Assembly: GCA_025558095.1 (NCBI GenBank)
Contig: JAIVFI010000016.1
Span: forward strand, 310,001 to 374,000
DNA from: Hyaloraphidium curvatum
Lineage: Eukaryota; Monoblepharomycota; Hyaloraphidiomycetes; Hyaloraphidiales; Hyaloraphidiaceae
Length of the DNA stretch: 64,000 nt
Direction of reading: 5' to 3'
The translations under genes were made by a program, and so were the position numbers. Within the stretch, counting starts at the first letter, position 1; each line of letters opens with the position of its first letter. The notes under the pieces were generated by a model that was not told the DNA's origin, did no database searches, and was given only the letters and a program-made list of their open reading frames with translations. Of this stretch, positions 48,605 through 61,714 are shown in pieces.

Positions 48605-48617
48605 TGTTGGCCGGTCC

Positions 48618-51535
<2,918 letters not shown>

Positions 51536-51581
51536 GAGAAGGGCGTGTGCAGGAATTGGGGCTGTTATTCGTTTCTCCTTT

Positions 51582-52784
51582 CTACTTCTTCGAGAAGAAG
51601 CTCTCGAGCTTGTTCATCCCTTTGGTGCTCGCTTTCGCCAGGGCTTTGACCCCGGCTGTCGTTCCCGACCTTGCTTTCGCCTGTGCCTGTTTCTGCGGTG
51701 ATGCGGAGCATCCATGAGAAGACCGGACGAGTGCGTCGATCCCGCAACTACCTTGGCTTCACGCGAGTTTTCCGGGTCCAAGGGTTCCGCGGTCCTCTTC
51801 ACAACGCGGATGTCGGCAGGTTCGACATAAGCGTAGACCTCCTCCGGTTCCCGGGACCTGCGGAGGGGCCAGTGAGGCCTTGTCGGACGAAATGCCACCG
51901 AGAGGTCTCACTTGTAACGATCAGTCAGCTCCTTCTCCAGACCCTCGTCGATGTACGCAGAAAGTATCGCGATTGCATCCCGGGCTCGTGATGCTACTGC
52001 CGCGGAAACGTTGGCCAGGGTGCCGGTGAACTCCGGCAAGCAGCATACCTGGAGCAACCGTCGATTCCGGCCCACGCCTTGCGGACCCGCCGACCCCAGA
52101 CGAGTCCAGCTCCCGCAGTATTGCCTCGACCTTTGCCCGATCAGCCTCAAAGGAAGGCCGCCAACTACGGTCAGAGTCCCACCTTGGCCTCCAACCATGC
52201 GACCGTTCTCTTCCTGTTTAGCCGAAAGACGGTCCCGTACCCGGGAACGTCGCGGTGATCGCACACGGCCTTGAGCCTGGTGTCCAAGTCGTGCACGAAT
52301 CCCAGACACTCCAATCCTTCCTGCTGGCCGTCGTCGGGATGCAGGATGTCGTCCAGCGAAACGAAGCGATCCGAGCTCTGCGGGGGTCAACGGTACACGA
52401 TTTCAGGTGAACTGGCGCGTGAGAGGTCCGACAGCTTCACGATTGGCGCCGCCATACCTCGCTCCGAGACAGCAAAAGACCGACGATTACGAAAAGGGGG
52501 TCCAAATCCGAGAGCACAAGCGCGGAACCGTCTGCATCGGTCCAAGCAGCGGTCAGGCCTTCCAGTCCGGCGGCAAAAGACATCGAACGCGTCTCGCCTG
52601 ATTGCACCGAGTCCCCGACAAACCACGAGCCCAGCTCGTCCTGCATGCGCTGGAGCTCGTAGAGGGAGCCGGAAGACGCGCTCGACGCGACGGTCATGTG
52701 CCCACGCGTCCGCGGGTCGGGCACGCGATAGAGACGGAGGTCCTCGGCGCCATCGGCCGGAGTGGGAAGGATCCACACGGTCAT
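51582..52784 (-). CDS. RNASEH2B: Ribonuclease H2 subunit B with C-terminal PIP box
   Basis: Non-catalytic subunit of RNase H2, which removes ribonucleotides from DNA. Exons read [56 protein letters not shown], and SPEIVY spliced to a segment with FVSLDDIL (52330-52420). Next is a winged-helix block ([15 protein letters not shown]) and [21 protein letters not shown] 60-nt intron joins RYK to [21 protein letters not shown] last intron joins to a tail ending [12 protein letters not shown], stop at 51582-51584. MNKLESFF has the spacing of a PCNA-interacting motif (M-x-x-L-x-x-F-F), like the C-terminal PIP box of human RNASEH2B. The start is uncertain: ATG 52784 is usable, but an upstream exon from an ATG near 52933 is possible. 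Confidence 0.8.
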
Positions 52785-52931
52785 CTGCGGTCGTCCGGAA
52801 TTCGGGGGAAGGAGAGATTCGAAGCCGCGGCCCGCGAGTCGGGCTGATGCGGCCGACGCCGAGTCGACCCGGCGGGCTCCACCCCAAAGCGAGGCATTTG
52901 CGGGAATGGCGACGCAGGGTCAGCGAATCGC
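52785..52931. promoter_or_regulatory. RNASEH2B/desaturase divergent intergenic region
   Basis: Up to 147 nt separate the two starts. Part of it may be a first RNASEH2B exon (an open frame with MPRFGVEPAGS), with the acceptor CCGCAG at about 52785-52790. Confidence 0.35.
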
Positions 52932-54726
52932 ATGCCGGCCGGGCCGCCGCAGCTCCTAACATGCATTGCCGCAGCCCGGACGTTCACGTGGGCGGACATC
53001 GCGCGGGTCAACGCCACTGGGGCGGAGGGCCCCGCCGCCCAGGCATCGGGTGCGTCCTGCGGCCAGCAGGCCCGCGCCGTCCTAACCCGGCGCAGCAGAC
53101 AAGCAGGTGCTCTTTGTTATCCACGACAAGGTGTACGACATCGGGCAGTTCGCAGCGCAGCACCCGGGCGGCGAGGTCATCCTCACTTATGCTGGCAAGG
53201 ACGCCACGGGTGGGCCCACCGGCTTGGGAATGGCGTCGGCAATGCTGACAGGCAACATGTGTTGCAGATGTGTTCGAGGCGCTCCACAACTCCAGCACGG
53301 AGGAGGTCATGGCCGACCTCTACGTTGGCGATCTCGTGGAGGAGGAACCGAAATCGGAGGAGGAACGGAAGGCCCTCAGTGGGTGGATTCAATGCCGGTG
53401 GACTTTAAGCTCGGGACTGAACGGATTCCGGGGATCAGGGTTCGTCAAGGAGCTCCGGGACCTGAAGCGCAAGTACCAGTCGCTCGGATACTTTGAATCG
53501 AACAAGCTCTACTACGTCTTCAAGATCCTGTCGACCACCGCGCTGGGCTTGGCATCTATTTGGATCGTGGCCAACTATGGTCGCAGCACCGCGGCCGTTT
53601 TCTTCGCCGGTCTCCTCCTCGCCCTCTTTTGGCAGCAATCGGGTGCGTGTTGGCCCGTTCTTGCTCCTGTGCTTGCTGACAGAGCTTTCCGTGCTACCGT
53701 AGGATGGCTCGCCCACGATGTCCTGCACCACCAAGTGTTTGAGAACCGGAACCTGAACAGGGCCATCGGCTACCTCGTCGGGAACGTGTACCAAGGCTTC
53801 TCCGTCTCTTGGTGGACGGACAAGCACACCACCCACCACGCTCTCCCCAACATTCACGACCACGACCCCGACATCGATACGATGCCGCTGCTGGCCTGGA
53901 GCGAGCACGCGCTGTCGCTCTTCAACGACCTGCCGGACAAGGACGCCTCAAAGTTCTTCCTGAGGTTCCAGGCCTTCTATTTCTTCCCTCTGCTGGCACT
54001 CGCTCGCCTCAGCTGGGCCATCCAGGTACCGAGCGCGCTGTTCCGCAGATTGTGTTCCCGGCCAACTCTTTCAACGCTCCGCAGAGCATCACGTTTGTCA
54101 GCCCGATGGAGAGCGGCTCTTTCTTCACCAGCGCGCCCCACAAGCGCGTCGTGCGCAGCCCCAAGATCGAGGCCCTGACGCTGGCGATCCACTGGGCGTG
54201 GTACATTGGCCTCATGGCATACTACCTCACCCTGCCGCGCGCCATCCTGTACTTTGTCACCTCGCAGGCTGGATGTGGCCTGTTCTTGGCGCTCGTCTTT
54301 GCCCTCAACCACAACGGCATGCCGATCTTCACCAAGTCCGAGTTCCAGGAGATGGACTTTTTCAAGCTCCAGATCGTGACTGGGCGGGACGTCAAGCCTT
54401 CGATCTTTGCCAACTGGTTCACCGGCGGCCTGAGTAAGTGCATCCGTGCTGCAGCTGTCTGTGGCGCCTCACGCACGCTCCCCAGACTACCAGATCGAGC
54501 ACCACATCTTCCCCAGCATTCCTCGCCGTGGGTCATCCGCTGTCTCGTTCGTTCTCTGGGATCCTGAACCGCGACCCCGCCAGACAACTTCCACCTCATC
54601 CAGGCGGATGTGCAGCGGCTCTGCAAGGAGTACGGCATCCCGTATCACGCGACCGGCTTTGTCGCCGGGACGCAGGAGGTGCTGGAGCGGCTACAGGCCG
54701 TTGCCGGCACAATCAACAAGGTGTAA
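52932..54726 (+). CDS. Cytochrome b5-fused front-end fatty acid desaturase, delta-6-like
   Basis: ER membrane acyl desaturase that introduces a double bond between an existing one and the carboxyl end. The N-terminal cytochrome b5 domain (RTFTWADIARVN; then VLFVIHDKVYDIGQFAAQHP followed by GG) shows the haem-binding HPGG. The desaturase domain has all three histidine boxes: HDVLHH (53713-53730), HTTHH (53827-53841) and QIEHH (54491-54505). The Gln in the last box is typical of front-end enzymes. The surrounding sequence (GFSVSWWTDKHTTHHALPNI, then DPDIDTMPLLAWSEHAL) resembles Mortierella delta-6 desaturases, but a delta-8 sphingolipid or delta-5 activity cannot be excluded. Two pairs of membrane segments are visible. 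It ends GTINKV and TAA at 54724-54726. PEX2 follows in tandem after 134 nt. Confidence 0.87.
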
Positions 54727-54860
54727 CGTGTAGAAAGACTCTATATAGAGCTAGAAGCCAGATGAACCGGGTGACGATCACGATAGGAAGTGGCGAGGAA
54801 AGGGGTCATGCAGCAGATCGATCGCCGCGTCGGCGTCGAACGACCACCGGAGCACGAGAC

Positions 54861-56186
54861 ATGGCGGAGAAAGGCCCTTTGGCGTCCTCTTCCTCCGTCG
54901 GCGATGAACAAATCGCAGCCTACCGGCTGCCGAGCCTGCGCATCAGCCGCGTGGGACAGTTGGACGCGAGCCTGCTCGACGATGAGCTCCAGGCGCTGCT
55001 CTCGGACGAGCTCTTCCGGGTTCTGAAGCTGCTGAAGGTCCGTTGGACGCGTATCATCGCCTCAACTAGAAGCAGCGGCTGAGCTGGGGTCTCTGCAGCC
55101 TGGCTTGCGGGACGCGTTCGAGCCGGAGATCATGGCCATCCTCCAGTTCGCCATGTACAGGCTCTCCATCTTCCCGGCGCGAGCAACGTACGGATCTCAG
55201 CTTCAGAACTTGGTCTACCGGAACGAGTACAGGTCGAAGCACTGTTCGTGGACCGTCGGCGGTCGCGGAACGACGGATGCTTACCGCTCCGTCTCCCCGT
55301 TAGCTCTCTCCTATGACTACCCCCCGACCAAGCTCCAGTCTTGGCTCCATGTCATCCTGCACGTCGGCGGTCGCTGGGCGTGGCTTCGGTTCAACCGTGC
55401 AGCTACGGCGCTGGGGTGGGGAGACATGGAGCCGGGACAATGGCAGCACCGGGTCTGGCAGTCGATCGGGATCATTGAGCGTTGGTGGCGTGCAGCGCAC
55501 CTGGCCAACTTTGTCGTCTTTCTCTACGACGGAAAGTGCGTGGCTCTTTCGCCCACCGCTTCGCGGACGCAGGCTGACGTTTGCAATCGTTCCCAGGTAC
55601 CGGAACCTCGTCGACCGCCTCCTGGGCTTGCGGCTGGTGTACGCGCGGAGAGAGACAAGCCGGCAGATCAGCTTCGAGTTCATGAACCGGCAGCTCGTGT
55701 GGACGGCCTTCACGGTAAACTGCTCGTCCCTGCCGATCTTCCGTTCGCCAATGACACCGCTTTCAGGAATTCCTGCTGTTTGTCCTCCCGCTGGTCAACA
55801 TGGCGAGCATTCGGGCGTCGATCGGGCGCCTCTTTTCGCGCGGTTCGACCCAGAAGGATCTGCCGCCGGAGATGTGCGCCATCTGCTACGAGAACCTGGG
55901 TTCGCCCGACCTCTCGCAGCTGTCGCCGGCGACTGTTGCCGTGCGGACCCCGTACGAGACCAACTGCGGGCACGTGTTTTGCTACTATTGCGTAAAGTCG
56001 AACCTTTTGGGCAACAACGGGAGCTTCCCGTGCCCAAGGTGCGGGAAGGCTGTCGTGGAGGCATCGAAAGCAGTGCCCCGCCCCCTGCTGCTGGAAGATC
56101 GCGTGGAAGACCGCGGGGAAGAAGGCGGGGAAGATCTCGCTGACGATGCGGACGATGTGGAAGGTGCCTCGGCAGAGAAACAGTAG
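54861..56186 (+). CDS. PEX2: Peroxin PEX2, RING-finger ubiquitin ligase
   Basis: With PEX10 and PEX12 it forms the peroxisomal retrotranslocation channel and ubiquitinates PEX5. ATG 54861 begins MAEKGPLASSSSVGDEQIAA. The N-terminal domain reads LRISRVGQLDASLLDDELQA, EPEIMAILQFAMYRLSIFPA, and ERWWRAAHLANFVVFLYDGK (55470-55540). A following intron joins to YRNLVDRLLGLRLVYARRET and FEFMNRQLVWTAFTEFLLFV. The C-terminal RING (CAICYENL, then NCGHVFCYYCVKSNLL, then CPRCGKAV) is intact, at about 55875-56055. An acidic tail ends EKQ with TAG at 56184-56186. It is convergent with NDUFS4 (33 nt). PEX1 lies about 36 kb away in the same window. Confidence 0.92.
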
Positions 56187-56219
56187 CATCCCGATTGTGC
56201 CCAACGCGATACAGCGTTC

Positions 56220-56921
56220 TCATTTCGTCTTGTAGAGGCGCAGCTTCCCCGGAACGTAGAGGAAGTTGTCCGAGTAGCTCTTCTTCCTGAACCGGACTTC
56301 CTTGGGAAGGCTGGGAAAGGGTTGAGCACGGCAACGGGACGGTGCCATCTCGCCGCTCACTCGATCCAGTAGTCCCACCCCTGCCTCTCCGCAAACGCAA
56401 TGGCATCCTCCTTTGATGCGAAGCTGACCTTCAACGCCTGCACCGGGTCCGCGGAACTGACCCAGCCCATGAGCTGCGGGCCGGCGTGAGTTCCCCCCCG
56501 CGTCCGCAGCACGACCACCACCGACCGGGTTCTCCCACTTGTCCTGCACGTCAAAGTCGATCACCCATTCGCCCTTCTTCGCCTGGCCCGACTGCATCGC
56601 GGTCCTGGGGGGCGTTGAGACGAGCACGCCACGCCGGCGGGGCCACGCACTTTGCCGGGGAGAAGATGCGCACGCCGCGACGCCTCAAACCGGGCGGTGC
56701 GCCCGAGACGGTGTATGCCTGGCGGGGCATTGGCGGGGCGTTGGCGGGGCGTTGCAGGGGCATTGGCGGGCACGCACCTGCAGCGCGGCGGGCTCCTCCG
56801 GCTTCGTCAGCGCATCGTCGGCGCGCACCCGCGGCGTCGCGGCCGCGAAGCCGCGCGCGGAAAGACGCGCAACAGCCGGCCGCGCGAGCAGCGCCGGCGC
56901 AAGACGCCGAAGCACGGACAT
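56220..56921 (-). CDS. NDUFS4: NDUFS4, 18-kDa subunit of mitochondrial complex I
   Basis: Accessory subunit of the NADH:ubiquinone oxidoreductase N-module. ATG 56921 starts an Arg/Ala-rich presequence ([20 protein letters not shown], then SARGFAA). A 59-nt repeat-filled intron joins PAALQ to [21 protein letters not shown] second intron (GTGCGT to CCCCCCAG) joins PAK to [20 protein letters not shown], then DKWENPV. Further exons give [20 protein letters not shown], then [18 protein letters not shown], and a final exon with [18 protein letters not shown]. The stop is TGA at 56220-56222. The family markers VRIF, MQSG, WENPLMGW and the GW-Y-I-E block are all there. It is divergent from the TyrRS gene (81 nt), also mitochondrial. 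Confidence 0.92.
56721..56770 (-). repeat. 11-bp minisatellite filling NDUFS4 intron 1
   Basis: About 4.5 copies of an 11-bp unit (GGCGGGGCRTT on the + strand, AAYGCCCCGCC on the sense strand). The unit makes up about 50 of the 59 nt of the intron, whose ends are GTGCGT and GCCAG. Confidence 0.85.
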
Positions 56922-57002
56922 CTCTGGACCCTCCCGGAGTGCTGTTGGTCGAGTAGGGGATTGGAAGCATCTTTCCCCAACTTGACCGGGCGGCGGGGCC
57001 AA
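56922..57002. promoter_or_regulatory. NDUFS4/YARS2 divergent promoter
   Basis: 81 nt separate the starts of two nuclear genes for mitochondrial proteins, so a shared promoter could co-regulate them. No TATA box or known respiratory-factor site was recognised. Confidence 0.45.
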
Positions 57003-58790
57003 ATGCCGCCATCGGGCCCCGCAGCGCCCGGCCGAGCGCTGCTGCGATGGCTGTCGCACTCGGCGGCATCCGCCCGGGGGGTGCGGGGCACCCGGGCCCC
57101 GTGCAGCGCGAGGAACGCGGCGACGGCCGTCCCCGGTCCCGTCTCGGGCACCGACGTCGTCGCGGCGCTGGAGGAGCGCGGCCTGGTGCACGCATGCACG
57201 TCTCACGGACTGCGAGCCGCCGCGAAATCGCGCCGGCTGACCGTCTACGCGGGATTCGACCCCACGGCGCGATCGCTCCATGTCGGCAACCTCCTGACCA
57301 TAATCGGGCTGCTGCACTTCCAACTCGCGGGCCACAACGTCATTGCTCTGGTGGGATCATGATGCGACGGCGGGTTTGCTCACGTGCTGATATCGGGCCG
57401 GTTCTGTCCCTGGCAACCCTCTGCAGCTCGGAGGTGCGACGGCAACGATCGGGGATCCGACGGGTCGTACGACGGAGCGGCCGGTCCTAACGCAGTCGGA
57501 GCTGGCGCTCAACACGGCTTCGATCGATTGGCAGCTCCACAATGTGTTCCAGTCAGCGTGGAGCCATGCTCGGCGGCGATCGAGCGCTCCTCCACCGGAT
57601 CCCGGGTCGGACCCGTCCGGCGGGGAGCCGTCGCAGCAGTTTACGGTGGTGAACAACCTGGACTGGTACGGGGGTATGAGCCTGTTGAGCTTCCTCAAGG
57701 ATGTCGGCCGCCACGCGAGGGTGCCGCAAATGCTGACGAGAGACAGGTGCGCGTGACGGGTGTGCTTGCCGAGCCGAGCCGCAATCCGACCCTCTCCTTG
57801 CCCCTATCATCCGCGCGAAGCGTCAAGTCACGTTTGCAGCCCGATGCCCCCGATGAGGCTGCAGGAGCCCAGGCACACTACGAGGGCCTTTCCTTCACGG
57901 AGTTCTCGTACCAGCTCTTGCAGGCCTTCGACTTTTACTACCTCTCCATGTCACACGGCTGCAACGTCCAGCTGGGCGGGTCGGATCAATGGGGCAACAT
58001 CACGGCGGGCACGGACCTGATCCGGCGAAAGTCCCAGGATGCGGCCGAGGCCTTCGGTCTGACACTGCCCCTCGTTGTGACCGACAAGGGCGAAAAGTTT
58101 GGCAAGAGCGCAGGCAACGCGATCTGGCTGGACGAGGAGATGTGCCCCGTGTTCGACTTTTACCAGGTGCGGTTTCACACGTCCGCGTCAAGACGAGGCG
58201 AGTGACGCATCGTCACCAGTTCTTTCGCCGAACCCCCGACTCCATGTGCCCGACCTACCTCCGCTACTTCACCTTCCTCTCCCCGGCCGAGATCGACCAG
58301 GTCGCCCGCGACCATGCCGACAACCCGTCCAGGCACGTCATGCAGCGCACGCTCGCCGGGGAGGTGACCCGGCTCGTGCACGGCGAGGCCAAGGCGGTCC
58401 GGGCCGAGACACAGGCGTCGGTGCTCTACGACGAGGACGTGGGCGGATCCGTCCCGCTCGACCGCATCCTTGCCGCCTTCCGCGGGGACCAGAGGCTTGT
58501 CACGGTCAAGCGCGATGCCTGCGTCGGATCCGAAGTCTGGAAGCTCGCTGTGGATGTGCAGCTCTTTCCTTCAAAGAGTGCGTGGATGTCCCTTTGCCCG
58601 AGATGATCGTACGACTGACACGCGCTTTCAAGGCCAGGCGCTAAAGCACATCAAGAGCGGGGGCCTGTACCTCAACAAGGTGGCGGTGGAGAGCGACCAG
58701 CGAACGATTGCTGCTTCAGACCTGATACACGGTGCGATATTCACCCTGCGCGCTGGGAAATCGAACTACAAGATCGTACACGTAGACTAG
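57003..58790 (+). CDS. YARS2: Mitochondrial tyrosyl-tRNA synthetase
   Basis: Class I aminoacyl-tRNA synthetase charging mitochondrial tRNA-Tyr. ATG 57003 opens a presequence-like segment ([20 protein letters not shown]). Then come [15 protein letters not shown] and the ATP-binding stretch [17 protein letters not shown], whose HVGN is the HIGH motif, near 57240-57300. An intron joins VG to [17 protein letters not shown]. Further on are [20 protein letters not shown] and [20 protein letters not shown], then SDQWGNI (57927-58000). The KMSKS-like loop is [15 protein letters not shown] near 58095-58140. The C-terminal S4-like RNA-binding domain ([20 protein letters not shown] to SNYKIVHVD) ends TAG at 58788-58790. 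The bacterial-type TyrRS layout confirms the mitochondrial isoform. It is convergent with SREBP (30 nt). Confidence 0.93.
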
Positions 58791-58820
58791 AGAAAGAATG
58801 AACGGAAAAGACAAAACCCC

Positions 58821-61523
58821 TCACATGGAAGACAGCTTCTCCACGAACGGGAGCAGCACGTCGACGTCCTTTTGCGCCGCCTCCGGAACCACCGAAAGAA
58901 CCCTCAAAAGATGCTTGGCCACCACATCCACGTCCCCGAAAACCGACCCACTGCGCCCACACGAGGCCAAGGAAGCGCACAGGGCAGCTTCGAGCACCGT
59001 CTCTAGCCGACGTGCCAGCTCGGTTGCCGGCACAGCGTGCGAACGCGCCTGGCGGCCGGCGTTGAGCTTGGACAGCGCATCAACGGCCTTGACTGCGGCC
59101 CGGTCCCCGATTTCGGCGAACCCGTGTCGGTAAGCCACGATCGCAACGCAAGCTGGGACGGCAAGAGGGCCGAGTGGAGGTGCCGATGCCTCGCCGCCGA
59201 GCCGCTCGACGGCACCCGCCAGGATGCGTTCCGAGGCGTCCGACCAGGCCAAAGCGAGCAGACCGACCACGTCGAGGTACCACTTGGCATCCGCGTCCCC
59301 TGCAAGCTGCGCGTCGGCAGCGAGGTTGCGGCACATGACGTCCACGTGCGCGAAAGCTGAGCTGCCCGCGGACCTGGCGACCAGTCCAACAATCCTGACC
59401 AGCGCACGGTAGCCCATCCAGAGGCGGAACGAGTTCCCCATTTTGGCGACGGTCGTCGAAACGGCAGTGCCGTCTGCAGGAGCCGCCGACGCCAGGACGG
59501 CGTCGAACCACGCCTCGGAGCGCCAAAACTCGAGCACTTCGTCCGCGTCGCGGGTCATCCAGCCGAGATCCTCGCCACCGGCGGGCAGCTTCTTGGCGAG
59601 ATCGAGCGCCCGCAAAAAGACGGAAGACGCGGCCTTGCGATCGCCGGCGACCGCCAGGTGCACAGCAGCCACGACCATGGCACGGGCAGCGGCATGCGAG
59701 CCGGCAGACGCACAGCTCGCGACCCGCAGGGCGCGAAGGTGGGCAATCTTGGCCGTGATGAGGGAGCCGTCCGGAAAGGGCATGTCCGGCCCGGCCGCGC
59801 CGTCCGGAACGGTCCCAGCCCTGCGTTCCGAGCCCTGCGGATCCCCGCGGACCGCATGCACGGCCGTGGAGACGGCCAAAGCCAGCGAATCGTTGATGAC
59901 CTGCCCCGACTGGCCGACCACGTCCGCCGCGGTTTTCGAGGTCGCGCGAGCCGACTTGCGGGGAAACACAAACACTGAAAGGGCGATGTGCAAGAGGCAA
60001 TAGAAGCCGACGAGAACCTTGAGCAGCGAGCTTCGCGGCCAGAGTCAGAACAACCGGCAATGGCAACATCGAGAACCACCAACCTGATCCAGGCAAAGGG
60101 ACCATCATCAGGGAACGAAAGCGGCTGGGCCGCCGAAAACGCCGCGGTCGCGTTGGACCCGAGCACCATGCCGACATCGACGTGCCCTCCGCCCGGCGAC
60201 GAGGCCGCACCGGCAAACGAAGACCAGTCCGAAACCCCTCCGCTGCCGCCAAAGAGCAGCATCCCGGCCAGGATGAGCACCGAAAACGGCGCCGCCGATG
60301 CAGTCCCGGGAAGCATCGTCCCGTCAGCCGTCTGCACCGGCGCCGCGTGCCATCCCGAGAGCGGCAGAGGGTTGACGCCGGTCAGCAGAGCCCGGAGGCC
60401 GTCCAGTTCCAGGCGCAGCTGCGCGTTCTCCGCCGTCAGGTGGCGGATGTGGTCGGTGGCACCCTTGAGGATGGCGGCCTTGTGGAGCTTCTTGCCCGCC
60501 GGAGCCTTGCCGTTGTCGGTGCCGGGCCCTTCGTCGTCGTCCGCACCCTCCATCTCTGCCGCCGCAGCCGCCAGGGCGGGCACGACGTCCCTGAGCTCGC
60601 GCATCCGCTCGTTGATGTTTTCGCGGTACCGCTTCTCGATCTCGTTGTGCGACGACCGGGGCTTCTTGGCCGCGCGGCCGACGTCCGTGGGAACCGCAGA
60701 GTCCGGCGGTGCAGCGGCCTTGGGGAAAACGACGTGCGGGTGGAACGACATTGGTGGCGGCGGCGGGGTGGCCGAGGGCGTCATGATGAGCTGAGGAAAG
60801 ACTGGAGGGACGGGGGGGGGGCCTCAGAGCATGGCAGGTGCGAAAGTCGGGTTGGAACGCACCGAACGCGGGCTGGCCGAGCGCGCCCGGGTTGACCATC
60901 AGGCCGGTGCCGTCGCCCAGCATGGGCATCCGCAGATCGAAGGGCCCAGAGACGGTCACGGGGGGTGCCGGGACCGGGGCGACGACCTCGGGGACCGACT
61001 TCCGCGGCCGGCCGCGCTTGCGCTTGCCCAGGGGCGGGCCCGCATCGCCGGGAGCGGGATCCGCGGCGGCAGGGGCGTCGGAGGGCGCGGGCGCCTGCTG
61101 GATGGGCAGCACTGCGTTCGGTTGCAGCAGCGCGTTCGGCGGCAGGAAGCCCACGCCGCCGGCCAGCATGTCCAGCGGCGGGAACACGAAGACTGGGTGC
61201 GGCGGGGCGTGCGGCGGGGGGTGAGGGAGGTCGGGCGTGTCGGCGGGGTCGGTGCGCGGCGAGAGGTCGGCGGGCGGCGAGCCGCGCAGCGTGCCGTCGT
61301 CGTCAGCGCGCGGCGCGCCGAGGAACGGGTCGTCGCGCACCGACGCCGTCGCCGCCGAGTGCGCCGAGTGCGCCGAGGAAGCGGGCGACGCGGGCGGCGG
61401 CGGCGACGCCGACTCGCGCAGCGGCACAACGCGCGCGCGCACCCGCCGCGCCGGCGACGGCTTGTGGTGCGTCAGCTCGAGCAGCAGCGACTGCAGCAGC
61501 TCGCTCTCGGCGTCGGCTGCCAT
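58821..61523 (-). CDS. SRE1: SREBP/Sre1-type membrane-bound bHLH-Zip transcription factor
   Basis: ER-anchored sterol and oxygen regulator whose N-terminal part is released by proteolysis. ATG 61523 gives an activation-like helix (MAADAESELLQSLLLELTHH). A Pro/Ala-rich region follows, then an AT-hook-like KRKRGRPRK near 60995-61030. An intron (GTGCGT to CTCCAG) joins AF to VFPQLIMTPSATPPPPPMSF. The bHLH reads SSHNEIEKRYRENINERMRE (about 60590-60650); the Tyr in KRY is diagnostic of SREBPs. A zipper follows (HIRHLTAENAQLRLELDGLR). Two hydrophobic segments come next (FSVLILAGMLLFGG near 60250-60290; LPLPVVLTLAAKLAA near 60020-60060), forming the predicted hairpin. A roughly 390-residue helical C-terminal region ends at 58821. 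Splice choices around the second membrane segment are tentative. Confidence 0.88.
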
Positions 61524-61589
61524 CGCGGAGGTGCAGCGCACGCGCGAAACAGCTTTCCGGGTCTGGCCGGCCGCCCGACCCCGCCACTC

Positions 61590-61624
61590 ATCACACGCCC
61601 CAAAGGCTTTCATCACACCATGTG
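61590..61624 (+). promoter_or_regulatory. Putative sterol-response elements upstream of the SREBP gene
   Basis: Two ATCAC-type sites lie 67-100 nt upstream of the SREBP ATG: ATCACACGCC at 61590-61599 and ATCACACCAT at 61612-61621. The second differs from the classical ATCACCCCAC element at two positions and overlaps a CATGTG E-box at 61619-61624. Function is inferred. Confidence 0.4.
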
Positions 61625-61714
61625 AAAGATTACAGCTCGCGCTAAACGGCACACCGCAGCAGGAGAGAGCTCCTCCGGTCCGCAGCTGCACCAACCTAGC
61701 CTCCCAGCATCCCC

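Noticed and set aside
60831..61645. Arg/Gly-rich + strand frames of 226-264 codons
   Set aside because: They are antisense to the SREBP N-terminal exon. Their low-complexity Arg/Ala composition is typical of shadows of Pro/Ala/Gly-rich coding sequence.
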